DNA from: Trachythela sp. YZ-2020
Lineage: Eukaryota; Cnidaria; Anthozoa; Malacalcyonacea; Clavulariidae
NCBI GenBank assembly: GCA_016169945.1
Contig: JADLSH010000305.1
Location: forward strand, 62,001 to 126,000
Direction of reading: 5' to 3'
Length of the DNA stretch: 64,000 bases
Positions 12,350 through 22,754 of this stretch are shown in pieces (positions within the stretch are counted from its first letter, which is position 1; the number at the start of each line of letters is the position of its first letter). The position numbers and the translations under genes are program-made. A model generated the notes under the pieces. That model had not been told where the DNA came from and made no database searches. It saw only the letters and a list, made by a program, of their open reading frames with translations.

Positions 12350-12541
12350 CTTCAAGCATATATCGATGCGTTCGGAACGAGCAAAGCTTCGCAATTTCCT
12401 CCCAAGCGGATTTCGTCCTTGACTAGTACCGTTTTCTTTAATATATGAATCCTTTCCGTGACCTTGCGCTTGGGCATCGTTCAAAACAGCGCTTTCGACT
12501 TCGACTGTTTTATGTGGCTCAACAGTAATGGAATCAGCCAT
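12350..12541 (-). CDS. Gene 2 first coding exon
   Basis: ATG at 12541, donor AAG then GTACGT at 12349; 64 codons, phase 0. Like gene 1's first exon it starts M-A-D-S, continues through an acidic and polar stretch, then a basic region (G-R-K-L-R-S), and ends in C-L-K at the splice site. No signal peptide. Conservation of ends, phase and spacing with gene 1 supports the exon and start. The intron to 11111 is about 1.24 kb. Confidence 0.8.
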
Positions 12542-13987
12542 CGTAACTAAATATTTTGAGCTTTCTTGTCAGAAGCAAACCTGGGTCTTCCCAGAATAGC
12601 TGTCAAAAGTGTACTGAATTGATGAGTTATAAGTTATTCATACCTTTTACTAAAACGCATTAAGGGAAAATCCCTTAATTTTATATTGCATTCTGTAATT
12701 GAAGATGTCTTTCCATTTATCACAAATGACGTCATGTTTTCAAGCAACATGAAAAATTATATGAACAGTTATCACCGAAGCAATGCAAAGGTCAAAGCCT
12801 TGGCATTGTCCTATACATTAATTGGAGTGGTAATATTCTGTTTCTTGTATAGGCCGTCTGCATTGGCAATTAATATTTTTTCATCGATTGGTTCATTTTT
12901 GCATGTGTTTCATGCAAAGCTCAGTTTCGAAAAACTTTCCATCAGTTAAGACCGGACATCAGATGGACAGATCACCATCGGTAAATCATACAAGAGAAAT
13001 TGAATTTATACGTCATTCAGTTATACTCGCCTTCTAATATAAAAGGACCCTTTTTAAAAGTATAGTACTGACTGCTCAACGAGCTCCTATAAGTACTATT
13101 GGCTCTTGCAAATTTTGTAACTTCAGTCGCAATCTTGGATTTGAGATTTAACGAATTTTTCCCAGTTGTAGGCTACGACCATTTTGTGGCAAAAATTGCC
13201 TGCTTTTAATTTGACTATAGTTTTAAACTTTTATGTCCCACAGGTATCTCACATTGGAGGTCGTTCATTATAAAAGGGACGAAAGAAAAAGGCTTAGTGA
13301 AACAGTCTAGCCACGATATTGAAGGTTAACTGCACTTGTTTCTACATAGTAAAGGTTTAGGATTTATCTTGAATCCACGGTGCTCCTAGGTATAGACCAT
13401 CTGGCACGCAGGCTAGCTCTATATTCGATCATGGCTACGGCGCACGATATTCTACGGTACAGCTCAGAGAAACCGGAGAAGCTAAAAATGTCTAAATTAT
13501 TTTATTCGATTCATTTAATATGTATTCGATTCATTTAATAACGCCATTGAATATTTTTTTCCATTGCTTAAACCATTCCGAAGTCAGTATTGCTGTTTTA
13601 TTATGAAAATTTTCTGTCTGGCTTTACATTCCGGCAATCCTGCGCATTACATTCATGTGACTACGAATTATGGGGAAAATACCCACGTGTCCCATTACAA
13701 TAGCTCCAAATATGTAAATATAGAATCCACTTGTGATTTCGCTCCTCGATAGTGAAACTTCGCGAATTGTTAATGGTTCAAAAAGATAACAAAAAGAAAC
13801 TATATACACTGTTTGGTAAGAAATGACGTAACATCAACAATTCGTGATCCATGATCGAAAACAACACGTACAAGAGGGCATATAATTTATACTAGAAGTT
13901 ACTATCGCAAGTGAAATGCTGCCTCAACGCCATAGCCTATTGCCAAGGGAAGCCAGTTTTTTACTTGAAAACAAATCCTGGGAGACT
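12542..13987. other. Upstream region of gene 2, no gene seen
   Basis: The proximal 600 bases are a diverged copy of the gene 1 upstream region. Short ORFs here are AT-rich and show no conserved features. Nothing else recognised. Confidence 0.45.
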
Positions 13988-14167
13988 TCCCAGGCGCTTT
14001 TACGCATTCAGCTAATTTATAGAGATCCGTGGCTAAGCTCGCGACCTCCCCACTTCCTCCGCGTTTCGCGACCTCCCCAAGCACCCCCGCGCGCTCGCTC
14101 AGCTTAGCCATTGATCTCTATAAATTAGCTGAATGTGTAAATTTTCTTTTCCTTCAAGCGCCTGGGT
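13988..14167. repeat. Foldback hairpin (MITE-like)
   Basis: Arms at 14006-14037 and 14102-14134 (sharing attcagctaatttatagaga) enclose a GC-rich centre of repeated gcgacctcccc words. An outer pair, cccaggcgc and gcgcctggg, extends the inverted repeat. Both strands show ORFs that merely mirror each other. Confidence 0.6.
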
Positions 14168-14423
14168 ACGAGGCTGGGGGGTGTCACAAACTTGCACTCC
14201 CCTGGTCACCCAAGTCATCCGCACAAAACGCATGCAATTTTTTTGTCAATCTTGTATGCATCTTTATAGAATACTTGCGCATTTTGAGTTACTAATTGTG
14301 TTTTAACCAGACCAATAGAAACGGTACGATAAATGCAATACGAACGAGAAACGTACAAATCATGCTGATATTCGTCACGCACTATGTAAAATATTCGACA
14401 TACTTCAGTCTATATGAGAGTAT

Positions 14424-15200
14424 TATATTTCCAACAACAAACATTGCTCCTTCAAGACTTGACGATCGTAAAGCGCATCGCTCTAAAACATCTATACTCT
14501 GCACTACTTTGAGCGAACGATACGTGGGTATTTATTTATATTTGTTGGAAACTAAAGAGAAACTAGAAATCAGTGTTGAATCAGACATAAACGCGCAAAT
14601 TTATAAAGAACTCTATTTATTAGAGTTCAAGGGTCAACTGTCACATATTCTTGATAATTATTACACTGTATTAAAACAGGTCAAGTTTTTACAAGGAAAC
14701 CGAAGAGCCTATTAAGATGATCCTATAGCTCCTCGTTATTAATTCTACTTCGATTTGATCCAAACGCTTGAACAGACCGCCATATCAGTATTCAGCGAGA
14801 TGCATTCCTGGCGACAAATAATATGAGGGATATTATATTTCCAACAACAAACATTGAGCCTTCAACACTTGATTCGGCGCATCGCTCTAAAACATCTATA
14901 CTCTACAATAGTTTGAGCGAACGTACCATGCGTGGGTATTTATTTGTATTTGTGGAAACTAGATATTAGTGTTGAATATAATTGAGACATAAACGCGCAA
15001 TAACGCGGATCTCTATTTATTAGAGTTCAAGAGTCAGCTATCAACATATTCTTGATAATTATTACACTGTAAACAGGTCATGTTTTTATAAGAAAACCGA
15101 AGACGTTAGTTCTCTCTACATCTTGCAATATTTTAAGATGATCCTATAGCTCCTCATTATTATACTTCGATCCACCCAAACGCTTGAACAGACTCGACTT
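14424..15200. repeat. Two-copy tandem repeat, about 407-bp period
   Basis: The block beginning with ttccaacaacaaacattg near 14427 recurs near 14834 with small indels and continues in parallel to about 15200. The ORF crossing the first copy is not preserved in the second, so coding is unlikely. Confidence 0.65.
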
Positions 15201-16467
15201 TAAATAAAATATTCGACGACAAGGCAACCTGGTAGAAGACAAGGTCAGAGAATACAACGTGCCAGCAAAACATGCGCAGTTGAGCAGCTGCTTCTCAGGC
15301 GTTTGCCTGATGACTGCCCCCCCGTTCCCCCCCGGTTTGCTAACAGATAAATTTTCAAACTGAGATATCGTTGACTATACATAACTCGGCAAAAGGGACT
15401 GGCACGAGCAAGATTAGTGTGCTGCCTCGCTCGCGCTCGGCAGCAATAAGTCGCCGGCCCTAATTGACTGGTTCCCCGTTACGCGGATTCCCAGCTCATT
15501 TTATAAAGATAGCCCGTGAAAACATGCTCTCAAATGAAAATAATCTTCGTCCAATATGCCAACACTCTCCAAAAGGTTAAAATCAACAAACGCGTTGCTT
15601 GAGACGTGGACGAAAGGGTAACCGCCTTTTTCAAACAGACCGCACAATTTGACGCATCGCTTAGTTTACCCTTAACATGTTCTCTCATTAGTCGCTGGGG
15701 CACCTGTGCCCACAGCGACTATATGTTTTGGCACGCATTTTTGTCGAATCTCAGATCTCAGATTGTTAGCCACAAAATGAACATGTTAGCCACAAAATGG
15801 TCCGTCTTATAAATCTGGACTGTCGAATATCGTAGGATGACTTTGAGCGCTCGTATCTTTGGCGCCCCTCATCCAAAACGGACGAAAATACCACCAATCG
15901 ATTCAGCAAAAAAAGCTGTTCTTGCCGAATGCCAAACAAATCGCTAAACTCATTGTTTTACAGATCTTCGTGAGTTTTAACCTTAGTAATCTGGTATATT
16001 TATTATATCGGTAAACTAATTATATATTCAGTACTTTTGGTCGATTATAACTTCTGTTCGCTAATACACCGTTTCATAGAGCTTTAAAAACAGTACCTAC
16101 TGACCAACTTTCAAAGAAAAACAATAAAAATTGACAAAGTTACGGCGAAATTTGAAATCTTAGCGTGCGGCCAAACTGGACTTTCAGATATTAACACCTT
16201 AGTCCACCCATACTTACCCGATTGGATGGTTAGGTGCAAGCTCGGTTGACCGAGGGGTGGACTGGAACGAGTACTGTTACTTGGACTCAGGTTGAGATCC
16301 ATACGGCATCCAATCTCGTACCCAGAGCCATGAGTATAATGGCATCTTGAGCTGAACACCACCCCCCGGAAGAGCTAACACCTTCACACCAATTAGTATA
16401 TTTGGTGGAGATAGGACGAAACGCCGGCACGCTGGAGAACAAAAAAAAATTTTAAACCGTAACGTCG
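15201..16467. other. Repeat-rich intergenic DNA
   Basis: No gene recognised. Contains C-runs near 15310-15340 and a CG-rich tract (ctcgctcgcgctcggcagc) near 15425, typical of dispersed repeat ends. Confidence 0.35.
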
Positions 16468-16525
16468 ATGCCAGCTGTATCTTTACGTGAAAGAAAAAAG
16501 TACCTTCAGCGCGAAGATGTCTACG
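16468..16525 (+). CDS. Possible isolated first exon
   Basis: An ATG opens 19 codons of strongly charged sequence (M-P-A-V-S-L-R-E-R-K-K-Y) that run into a consensus donor, G then GTAAGTA, at 16526. I found no partner exon downstream. It may be a relic or belong to a transposable element. Confidence 0.25.
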
Positions 16526-17718
16526 GTAAGTACATGTTTTATTTGAAAATACGCTCACCTCGCATGAACCTATGCATATTCGTGGTGAGGCCTACACTAA
16601 AGATGCTGAGCGATTTCGAACGGAGGATTAGGGTTACGTTTGGGTTAGGTTCGGGGTAGATTTGATGTAAGGGTTAGAGTCGGGCTATGCGGGCAAATGG
16701 GCAATTCCACAACAAACAGTAGTAGTTGTCTTGGCCTTTTTCAGGGCTCACGTCAACTGTTCCAGTAGCCTGCACGGCTACGGTTCCAGCTAATAGCATT
16801 ATGCTGGGAACATACTAGATACAGTATCAAATATATTAACTCATCAGAGAAATTGTGATTTTTGTCATGAAGGATTATCGACAATTTTACCAAGACAAAC
16901 TTATCAGATATTTTGTCCAACAGACATTAATACAGTACTCGTTGTTGTTTTTATTCTGTTTTGTTCACTGTGAACAACTATATTTTGGGTTTTCATCATG
17001 TATATAATTAGAGACAATAGTACATAAACCTGTTTTTCATATATCATAATTAATCGACGATAATCGCAAATGCATTTGCGCGCTTGTGGCTTTTGTCAAG
17101 CTCGTGTAAGGAAGTCATGTAAGCCAAGTATGTTACAATCACACTCAGAAAAATATTTGCCGAATGCCTATAGCTGTAGCATGCACTGTCAAAATGTGTT
17201 AATTACGAAAAAGCCTATATCATTACCCCAGCGACTAAACGCTCAATAGAGCGTCCTGTTAACTGAAATCTATATTGGCTTTTTTCCGTTTCTTTGTTAT
17301 TATACATCTTTGTCAAACACACCCACGGAAGTGACAGGAACAACATACCCGCGGCCATATATATTAACTCACTAACAAATAAGGCATGAGCACAACATAC
17401 CATACACACATCATATACATGGTCAATCTATATTTCAGACATACGATTTTGTAACTTTTCAGATATACAAGCAGCCTGACGTTCAGTGTTTCACTGCACT
17501 AGCTACAATTTAATTTAATTATTTTGAACAAACATTTCATGTCTTTCATAATCAGACCACGCAGTCATGTGACAGGAACCGCATAGCTAAAGCATTACAT
17601 CATTCCGGATTTTCCGTCTCAACAATAAACATATATAGGAACAAATTAGTTTGGACACAATCTAAACTCTGTGTCTCGTGCCATTGGAAGCAGTACCGTT
17701 CTGTTATTGAAAATTAAT
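16526..17718. other. Upstream region of the propeller gene
   Basis: No exon recognised. A TATA-like atatata lies near 17632-17638, roughly 80 bases before the propeller ATG, with a cggattttcc word at about 17606-17615. Either could be promoter sequence, but this is not established. Confidence 0.35.
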
Positions 17719-19371
17719 ATGCCTTTCATAGTTACCAGTATTTTGAGCTCTACTGTGGGCTTAATGTGGAATAAGGCGAGGGATACGACCGCAAATAAGC
17801 TTAAAGACGGGGATATTACAGATGCGAAAATTCGAGAGATTGTCGTACGAGATTTAAACGATATCAAGTCCAAACTTGATGGTCTTGCTCGGAAAGATGT
17901 ACTCAGCAGCTACCGTTTTCTAAAAGAAGGCGTTGATTTACTCAATGTCTCTCTTGATATATCAAACGACGAAGAGAAAGCTGCGCGTAAGGAAACTCAT
18001 GATAACCTCGCTGAAACATCTGGTATCTTAAACGAAGCATTAGAACTTTCTCACGCCATACGGAAGCTAAAAATCAACTCGGATAAAGAGTTTGAATCTG
18101 CTAAGAAAAGATTCGAAGAAGCGCGTAAGGCGGCAACCCATGCTTTCTGTAATGAAGCTTTAAGTATTAAAGACAGAATATTTGCCGCAAAACTTCGAGT
18201 TGGTTCTGAGATACTGGAATGTCTCGAAAGTCCCGAATCTGCAATTACAGGGTGTATGTCGTTTCTTCGAGATCTACATAGCTTACCAGCTATCCGTGAG
18301 ATATTCTCGGTACATCTCAATGGCGGAATCAAGTCGAGGTTAAATAGAACAGAACGAATGGAGAACGTGAAATCTGTCATGATGATCAACTATGTTCTAT
18401 ATCAATTTAATTTCAAATTCAGCCGCAAACTTAGTGAAACGGCAATTTGGCCTGTGGAAATTGAACTTACTGATCGTAGTTTCAACCCAATTATTAATTG
18501 GCAAGAAGTTTCGTCAAGAAAGTCTTGGGGAAAAGAAATAATGCAGCCTCGGAACGAACTGTTACTCGATGAAAACATATGTCCGTATCATTCTGCTTTG
18601 AACAGTCATGGTGATATTGTCGCTGCTACTGTAAGCTCTGCTGACGACATCAAGGTGATTTCCAAAACAGGCGAAAGCAAATCGGTGATATTATCTAACC
18701 CCAAAGACGATAAAGTTATTGAGCATCACATTAAAGGACTTGCTGTTGATAGCAATAACAACGTTTATATTGTTAGATGTCTTGAAACACGTGCGGAAAA
18801 CGGTGACGTGAAAAGTTACGTGCTGAATGTATTGGATGAGACATACAATGTAAAACAGCACTACACACTGGATTTTCTGAAGGCAACTGGTCATGCGGTG
18901 AACGTAGCGATAAACAAAAACAATGATATCATCATGATAAAAAACGATGATCCCTATGTGTACGTCTGTGACGACACTGGACACTTGAAACACAAGTTTG
19001 AACGAGATGCGTGTGCGTACCGCAGGACGAGGTTGAGTATTTCTGACAATAATGATATTATGATATCATCAGACAATGACCGGGCTGTTGACATATATAC
19101 AGAGGGAGGGGATTTGAAGTCGACAATGAAACTACCAGAAGGTCACAAGGTTGCGGCGGTAGCATTTCATTATGCTATTTGTAAAATAGTTGTTCTCTCG
19201 TTTAACGTTGAAACGGATTCCTATTTCCTTCTCAGTTACTCCGAAATAGGTGAACTGGAGACATCAACTTTCTTTAGCAAAAGGATTTCGGGGGGATTTC
19301 GCCCTAACATCATATCTTATCCAGGTGTTCCAATGGCTGTTGTCTTGACGAGAAGAATCGTTTACATATAA
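17719..19371 (+). CDS. Intronless protein with helical N-terminus and NHL-like propeller
   Basis: Single open frame of 550 codons from the ATG at 17719 (the frame continues upstream only through GTG, so this ATG is chosen) to TAA. Residues 1-20 are hydrophobic (M-P-F-I-V-T-S). About 20-260 are mostly helical and heptad-rich with many Lys, Glu and Leu, probably coiled coil. About 285-550 contain five or six degenerate repeats of the form G-x-h-x-V-D-x-N-N-x-h-Y-I, the pattern of NHL or six-bladed beta-propellers (for example the L-A-V-D-S-N-N-N-V-Y-I stretch). Anthozoan genomes carry many such genes, as I recall them. No RING or B-box is present, so it is not a TRIM protein. Role unknown; a protein-binding propeller is inferred. 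Confidence 0.8.
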   Translation: MPFIVTSILSSTVGLMWNKARDTTANKLKDGDITDAKIREIVVRDLNDIKSKLDGLARKDVLSSYRFLKEGVDLLNVSLDISNDEEKAARKETHDNLAETSGILNEALELSHAIRKLKINSDKEFESAKKRFEEARKAATHAFCNEALSIKDRIFAAKLRVGSEILECLESPESAITGCMSFLRDLHSLPAIREIFSVHLNGGIKSRLNRTERMENVKSVMMINYVLYQFNFKFSRKLSETAIWPVEIELTDRSFNPIINWQEVSSRKSWGKEIMQPRNELLLDENICPYHSALNSHGDIVAATVSSADDIKVISKTGESKSVILSNPKDDKVIEHHIKGLAVDSNNNVYIVRCLETRAENGDVKSYVLNVLDETYNVKQHYTLDFLKATGHAVNVAINKNNDIIMIKNDDPYVYVCDDTGHLKHKFERDACAYRRTRLSISDNNDIMISSDNDRAVDIYTEGGDLKSTMKLPEGHKVAAVAFHYAICKIVVLSFNVETDSYFLLSYSEIGELETSTFFSKRISGGFRPNIISYPGVPMAVVLTRRIVYI

Positions 19372-20823
19372 AACGATTCTCTCTATATATTTAGAAATCA
19401 ATGAATTCCTTTTAATCATTTTATAGCCTGCGAGGCCCATTGCGTTAGGGTTAGGGTGGGAAGAGAAAATGAGCCTGCAACAATCTCTAAGAATTTGGTA
19501 TTTCGCGGCCGTGAGAGGCTAAACTATTACAACTGAAAGAATTATCAAAGTTACAAAGTCAAAGAATAAAGTTAAATAATTGTCGAGAGTTAAGAGTTGT
19601 GCTCAGATAAGATAAGTTTGAACTATTAAGAATTATATATATTTTAAAGTTATAGAGACGCTAATTGTTAAGTTAAAGTAATATTGAGTTATAGAAAATA
19701 TATAGTTGAAAAGTAACTGGTTTACTGGTTTTGCATTCTTTTGTTGCGAGTGAAAAGAACCAAAAGCGGCCAAATCAATTTCAGTCGGGACGCTCGTAAC
19801 ATAATAAATTGTCTATTCAGCCGTTGCAAATGACATCACAACTCGTAGTTGTGTAATTGGATTGCGCCACTTTGGGTGACAAATTCCACTGGGTTTCACC
19901 TTAAGCACTATAGTGCAACAGATGGTGATAAACTGGTAGATATCAGAGTGAGAAAATCATATTAATTCTTTTTATTATATGCAGTAGTCTTGTATTTTGA
20001 GGAAAATAAATAGAATTGAGATTCAACAGTTCTGTAGTTGGCCACCATCTGGTGACTCGTAACGCTTACAGAACTCATGAGTTATTAAATAGAAAACGAT
20101 CAATGACTAATGTGCAAATAAAATGGTCTACTTGACCTCGTTATCACATTATCATTTAAAGAATTTTTAACTCCAGAACGGGGATTGCTAGGCTTAAAAG
20201 TCGTCTATAAACTTAACACAGACATATAATTTGGGCTGGGCAACCACAGCTGCAGATAAATCAGTTACAATGACTCTACCGTCCCCCCTGTTAGGGAAAA
20301 ATGGCGTCGAGGAAACACTATGTTTTCTAACGAGCGTGTTAACGTTTTATTGTCCATATGCTCCCACCCTCCTCGGGGACCTTAGCCACTCCCCCCGCCC
20401 CTTCGTCGGAGTACCCTGGCGCCACCTCTGGGTGCGCGAAATTAAACTGAAAGAAAATAAAGCGCGCGAAAAGATTTGTTGCCGTAACACGAGCGAAAAC
20501 AATCGTATGTAAACATTTGGCACTAGCTCACAAAATACTGAAACGAGAATAGCAAATTAGATTGATGATTGATGACTACACAACAAACATGCTTAATGAT
20601 GCTTAATCGGGACAAGGTTGCAGTTGAATCATAATATGTAGCTGTGACGAGAAGATTATGACCAACATGATTTTTTGTGTAAAGCAAAATAAAGAATGGA
20701 ATATTATTGTATGATTTGAAGGCAAGTCGAACATGTTTGCATACTTGGCATATTTAAATCAATCGTGCCTAGCCTATGATTATATGTTGTTGAGATAAAG
20801 ATATTTTTGCAAGTAAAGTAATA
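19372..20823. other. 3' flank of propeller gene and dispersed repeat
   Basis: AATAAA near 19564 may serve the propeller gene. The segment about 20280-20525 is a dispersed repeat matching 58645-58805 (shared gaggaccttagcc-like and gcgccac words and the tatgtaaacatttgg end). The ORF in it is not conserved between copies. Confidence 0.5.
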
Positions 20824-21327
20824 CAGTCGAACCTCTACTTACGGACACCTCCCGGAAGCGGACACCTCTTGTACGCGGACACTGTTTTTGGGTCCCGGCC
20901 AATACGCTATTATATTACTATATTTACAACCTCTCCTAGGCGGACACCTCCCGTAAGCGGACGCGGACACCAAAACAACCTTCCCAAACAACATTATAAC
21001 CTCTTGTAAGCGGACACACTTGATTTATTTTCTGTTATATTAATAATTATGCCGCCTAGTTGACTTAATACAGTATTAGAATAGAAACATATGTGTTTGA
21101 TATATTGTGTTATTAGAATGAGCTGATGACAGAATTGATACGGAAACTATTAATTCAGTATTCCGTATTTTTTTATTGTAGCGTCGCACCGTTAGAAGTT
21201 ACAAGAATCATGTTTCAACAATTACGTAATCAGTTAAATATTAACCAACCTCTCATAAGCGGACACCTCCCGTAAGCGGACACCAGGTCGTGGTCCCGAG
21301 GGTGTCCGCTTACGGGAGGTTCGACTG
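20824..21327. mobile_element. Tc1/mariner-pogo type MITE
   Basis: Terminal inverted repeats cagtcgaacctc and gaggttcgactg, extended by subterminal copies of gcggacacctcccgtaagcg in both orientations, with TA on each side (20822-20823 and 21328-21329). The 504-base element has no transposase and is non-autonomous. TIR and TA target match pogo/Tigger-like families. Confidence 0.85.
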
Positions 21328-21559
21328 TACTTCAAAAAATTCAATACTATAATCTATTCTTGTCATGTCAACTGTTTTATTATATTTCAAATTGTCCAAT
21401 GAGAAACAGTATTTGCACCTTGTGTCAGGAGACGACGGAGATTGTTTTCCCGGTATTCCATCCCGACTTCGATTTCCAAGTATAAAGATAAAAATATCTT
21501 AGACAGCAGGGGATAATATATAGATCATCTCACGCTGACTGCCTTTCCCTCTATGCAAA

Positions 21560-21835
21560 ATTCGCATACCCGCTTTAAAACAAACGTGTCACGTGTTGAA
21601 TAATTTGGAGTTGTTTACGAGTTAAAAAAGAAAATGTGTCCCGCCTAACTAATTCCAAGAATAAAACAAGGCTTTTTTTCAGACCTCGTAGAGAAAGAGA
21701 AGATAGCAGATCATTCTATATCATGCTGATGCGAAACTTTCAATGTTGAACATTTGATGGGTTTCAATCACTCAATCATACTTAATTCACCTCACGCTGG
21801 TTGGCTGAGATAATTGAAGCCTTCAACTGCTCGTT
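21560..21835 (-). repeat. Copy of subfamily B gene 5' flank
   Basis: This block (containing aaacaaacgtgtcacgtgtt, gaagatagcagat and cctcacgctggtt) matches the regions upstream of the first exons of genes 3 (about 30190-30440) and 4 (about 43480-43830). No first exon follows it here, so it is either a relic or a repeat that those genes acquired. Confidence 0.55.
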
Positions 21836-22099
21836 CAAACAATCTTTGTTACAAACATCAGTGTTGTATTTGTTGCGATGTTATATTGGGTTGTTTTATA
21901 AACTTTTGCTTATTGTAGTGTGTTTGTGTATTGTCATTTATGTCTGTATCATGTCCAAAAAAATAGCATAAGTTGCACACATGCCATAGGTAATTAATAT
22001 GATGTCGGAAATTGTTAATAGTTTTAGTAAAGTTGTGCTGCAGCCAAAAGTGCTGTAGCCAAGAATTGTAAATCATGTTATTGGAGTTTGACTAATAGT

Positions 22100-22266
22100 C
22101 GAGGGTTGAGGGTCGAGGGTATTAGGTCGAGGGCGAGGGTCGAAAAAATATGTCGAGGGTCGAAAAAATATGTCGAGGGTCGAAAAAATATGTCGAGGGT
22201 CGAAAAAACATGTCGAGGGTTGAAAACAATATGTCGAGGGTTGAAAACAATATGTTGAGGGTTGAA
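22100..22266 (+). repeat. G-rich tandem repeats in left arm
   Basis: About seven copies of a 20-21 base unit (gtcgagggtcgaaaaaatat or the variant ending gaaaacaatat) preceded by gagggt-rich sequence. The mirrored array at 23633-23760 has fewer copies. The GGG spacing could allow quadruplex folding, but this is untested. Confidence 0.8.
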
Positions 22267-22355
22267 AATAGATGTCTGTATATATATATAACACTGATGC
22301 GGTATTTTCGCGCAGTTTCAATTTGGAATCCATGGCCAAATGGGAAAGAAATATT

Positions 22356-22754
22356 ATTATAAGTAATAGATTGGCATTCAGGTCGATTAGTGATTAAATG
22401 TACCCGAAAGCCGAGAGAGGTTTACCGAGACAATAAAACGGTTTCATTTGATTGAATAAGTTGAAATGAAAAGGCGCGTTTGCTTTTTCATACTAATAAC
22501 TATTGGATGTTCGTTAATGAGGTTACCGTTGATTTTTCATGTCTGTTAAATGTTTTATTGTTCGCGTATACTGTACGTATACGAGAAAATGATATGAAGT
22601 GTTATCTTTTGGTTATGCATAAAGATGAGGGACGATTAGTAACTACTCGTCCCGTGGGATGATTAGTTTCTAATCGTCCCTCATGTTTTAGCAATGAGGT
22701 AAATTAGTCATTAATCGTCCCTCGCGAAACAAAGGATTTCTAGGTAGCTATGAT
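22356..22754. mobile_element. Probable nested insertion in the foldback left arm
   Basis: The right arm passes directly from agaaat to atgtgaattatgcatgtcc, whereas here about 400 bases intervene, with ATATT-like sequence at both edges. It contains inverted copies of gagggacgattag near 22627-22682 and 22715-22730. Confidence 0.5.

Noticed and set aside
16625..16680. Telomere-like ttaggg words (also near 19445)
   Set aside because: Only two or three degenerate repeats, no array.
22089..22266. CRISPR-like regularly spaced repeats
   Set aside because: Units are contiguous without unique spacers and lie in the arm of a eukaryotic foldback element.
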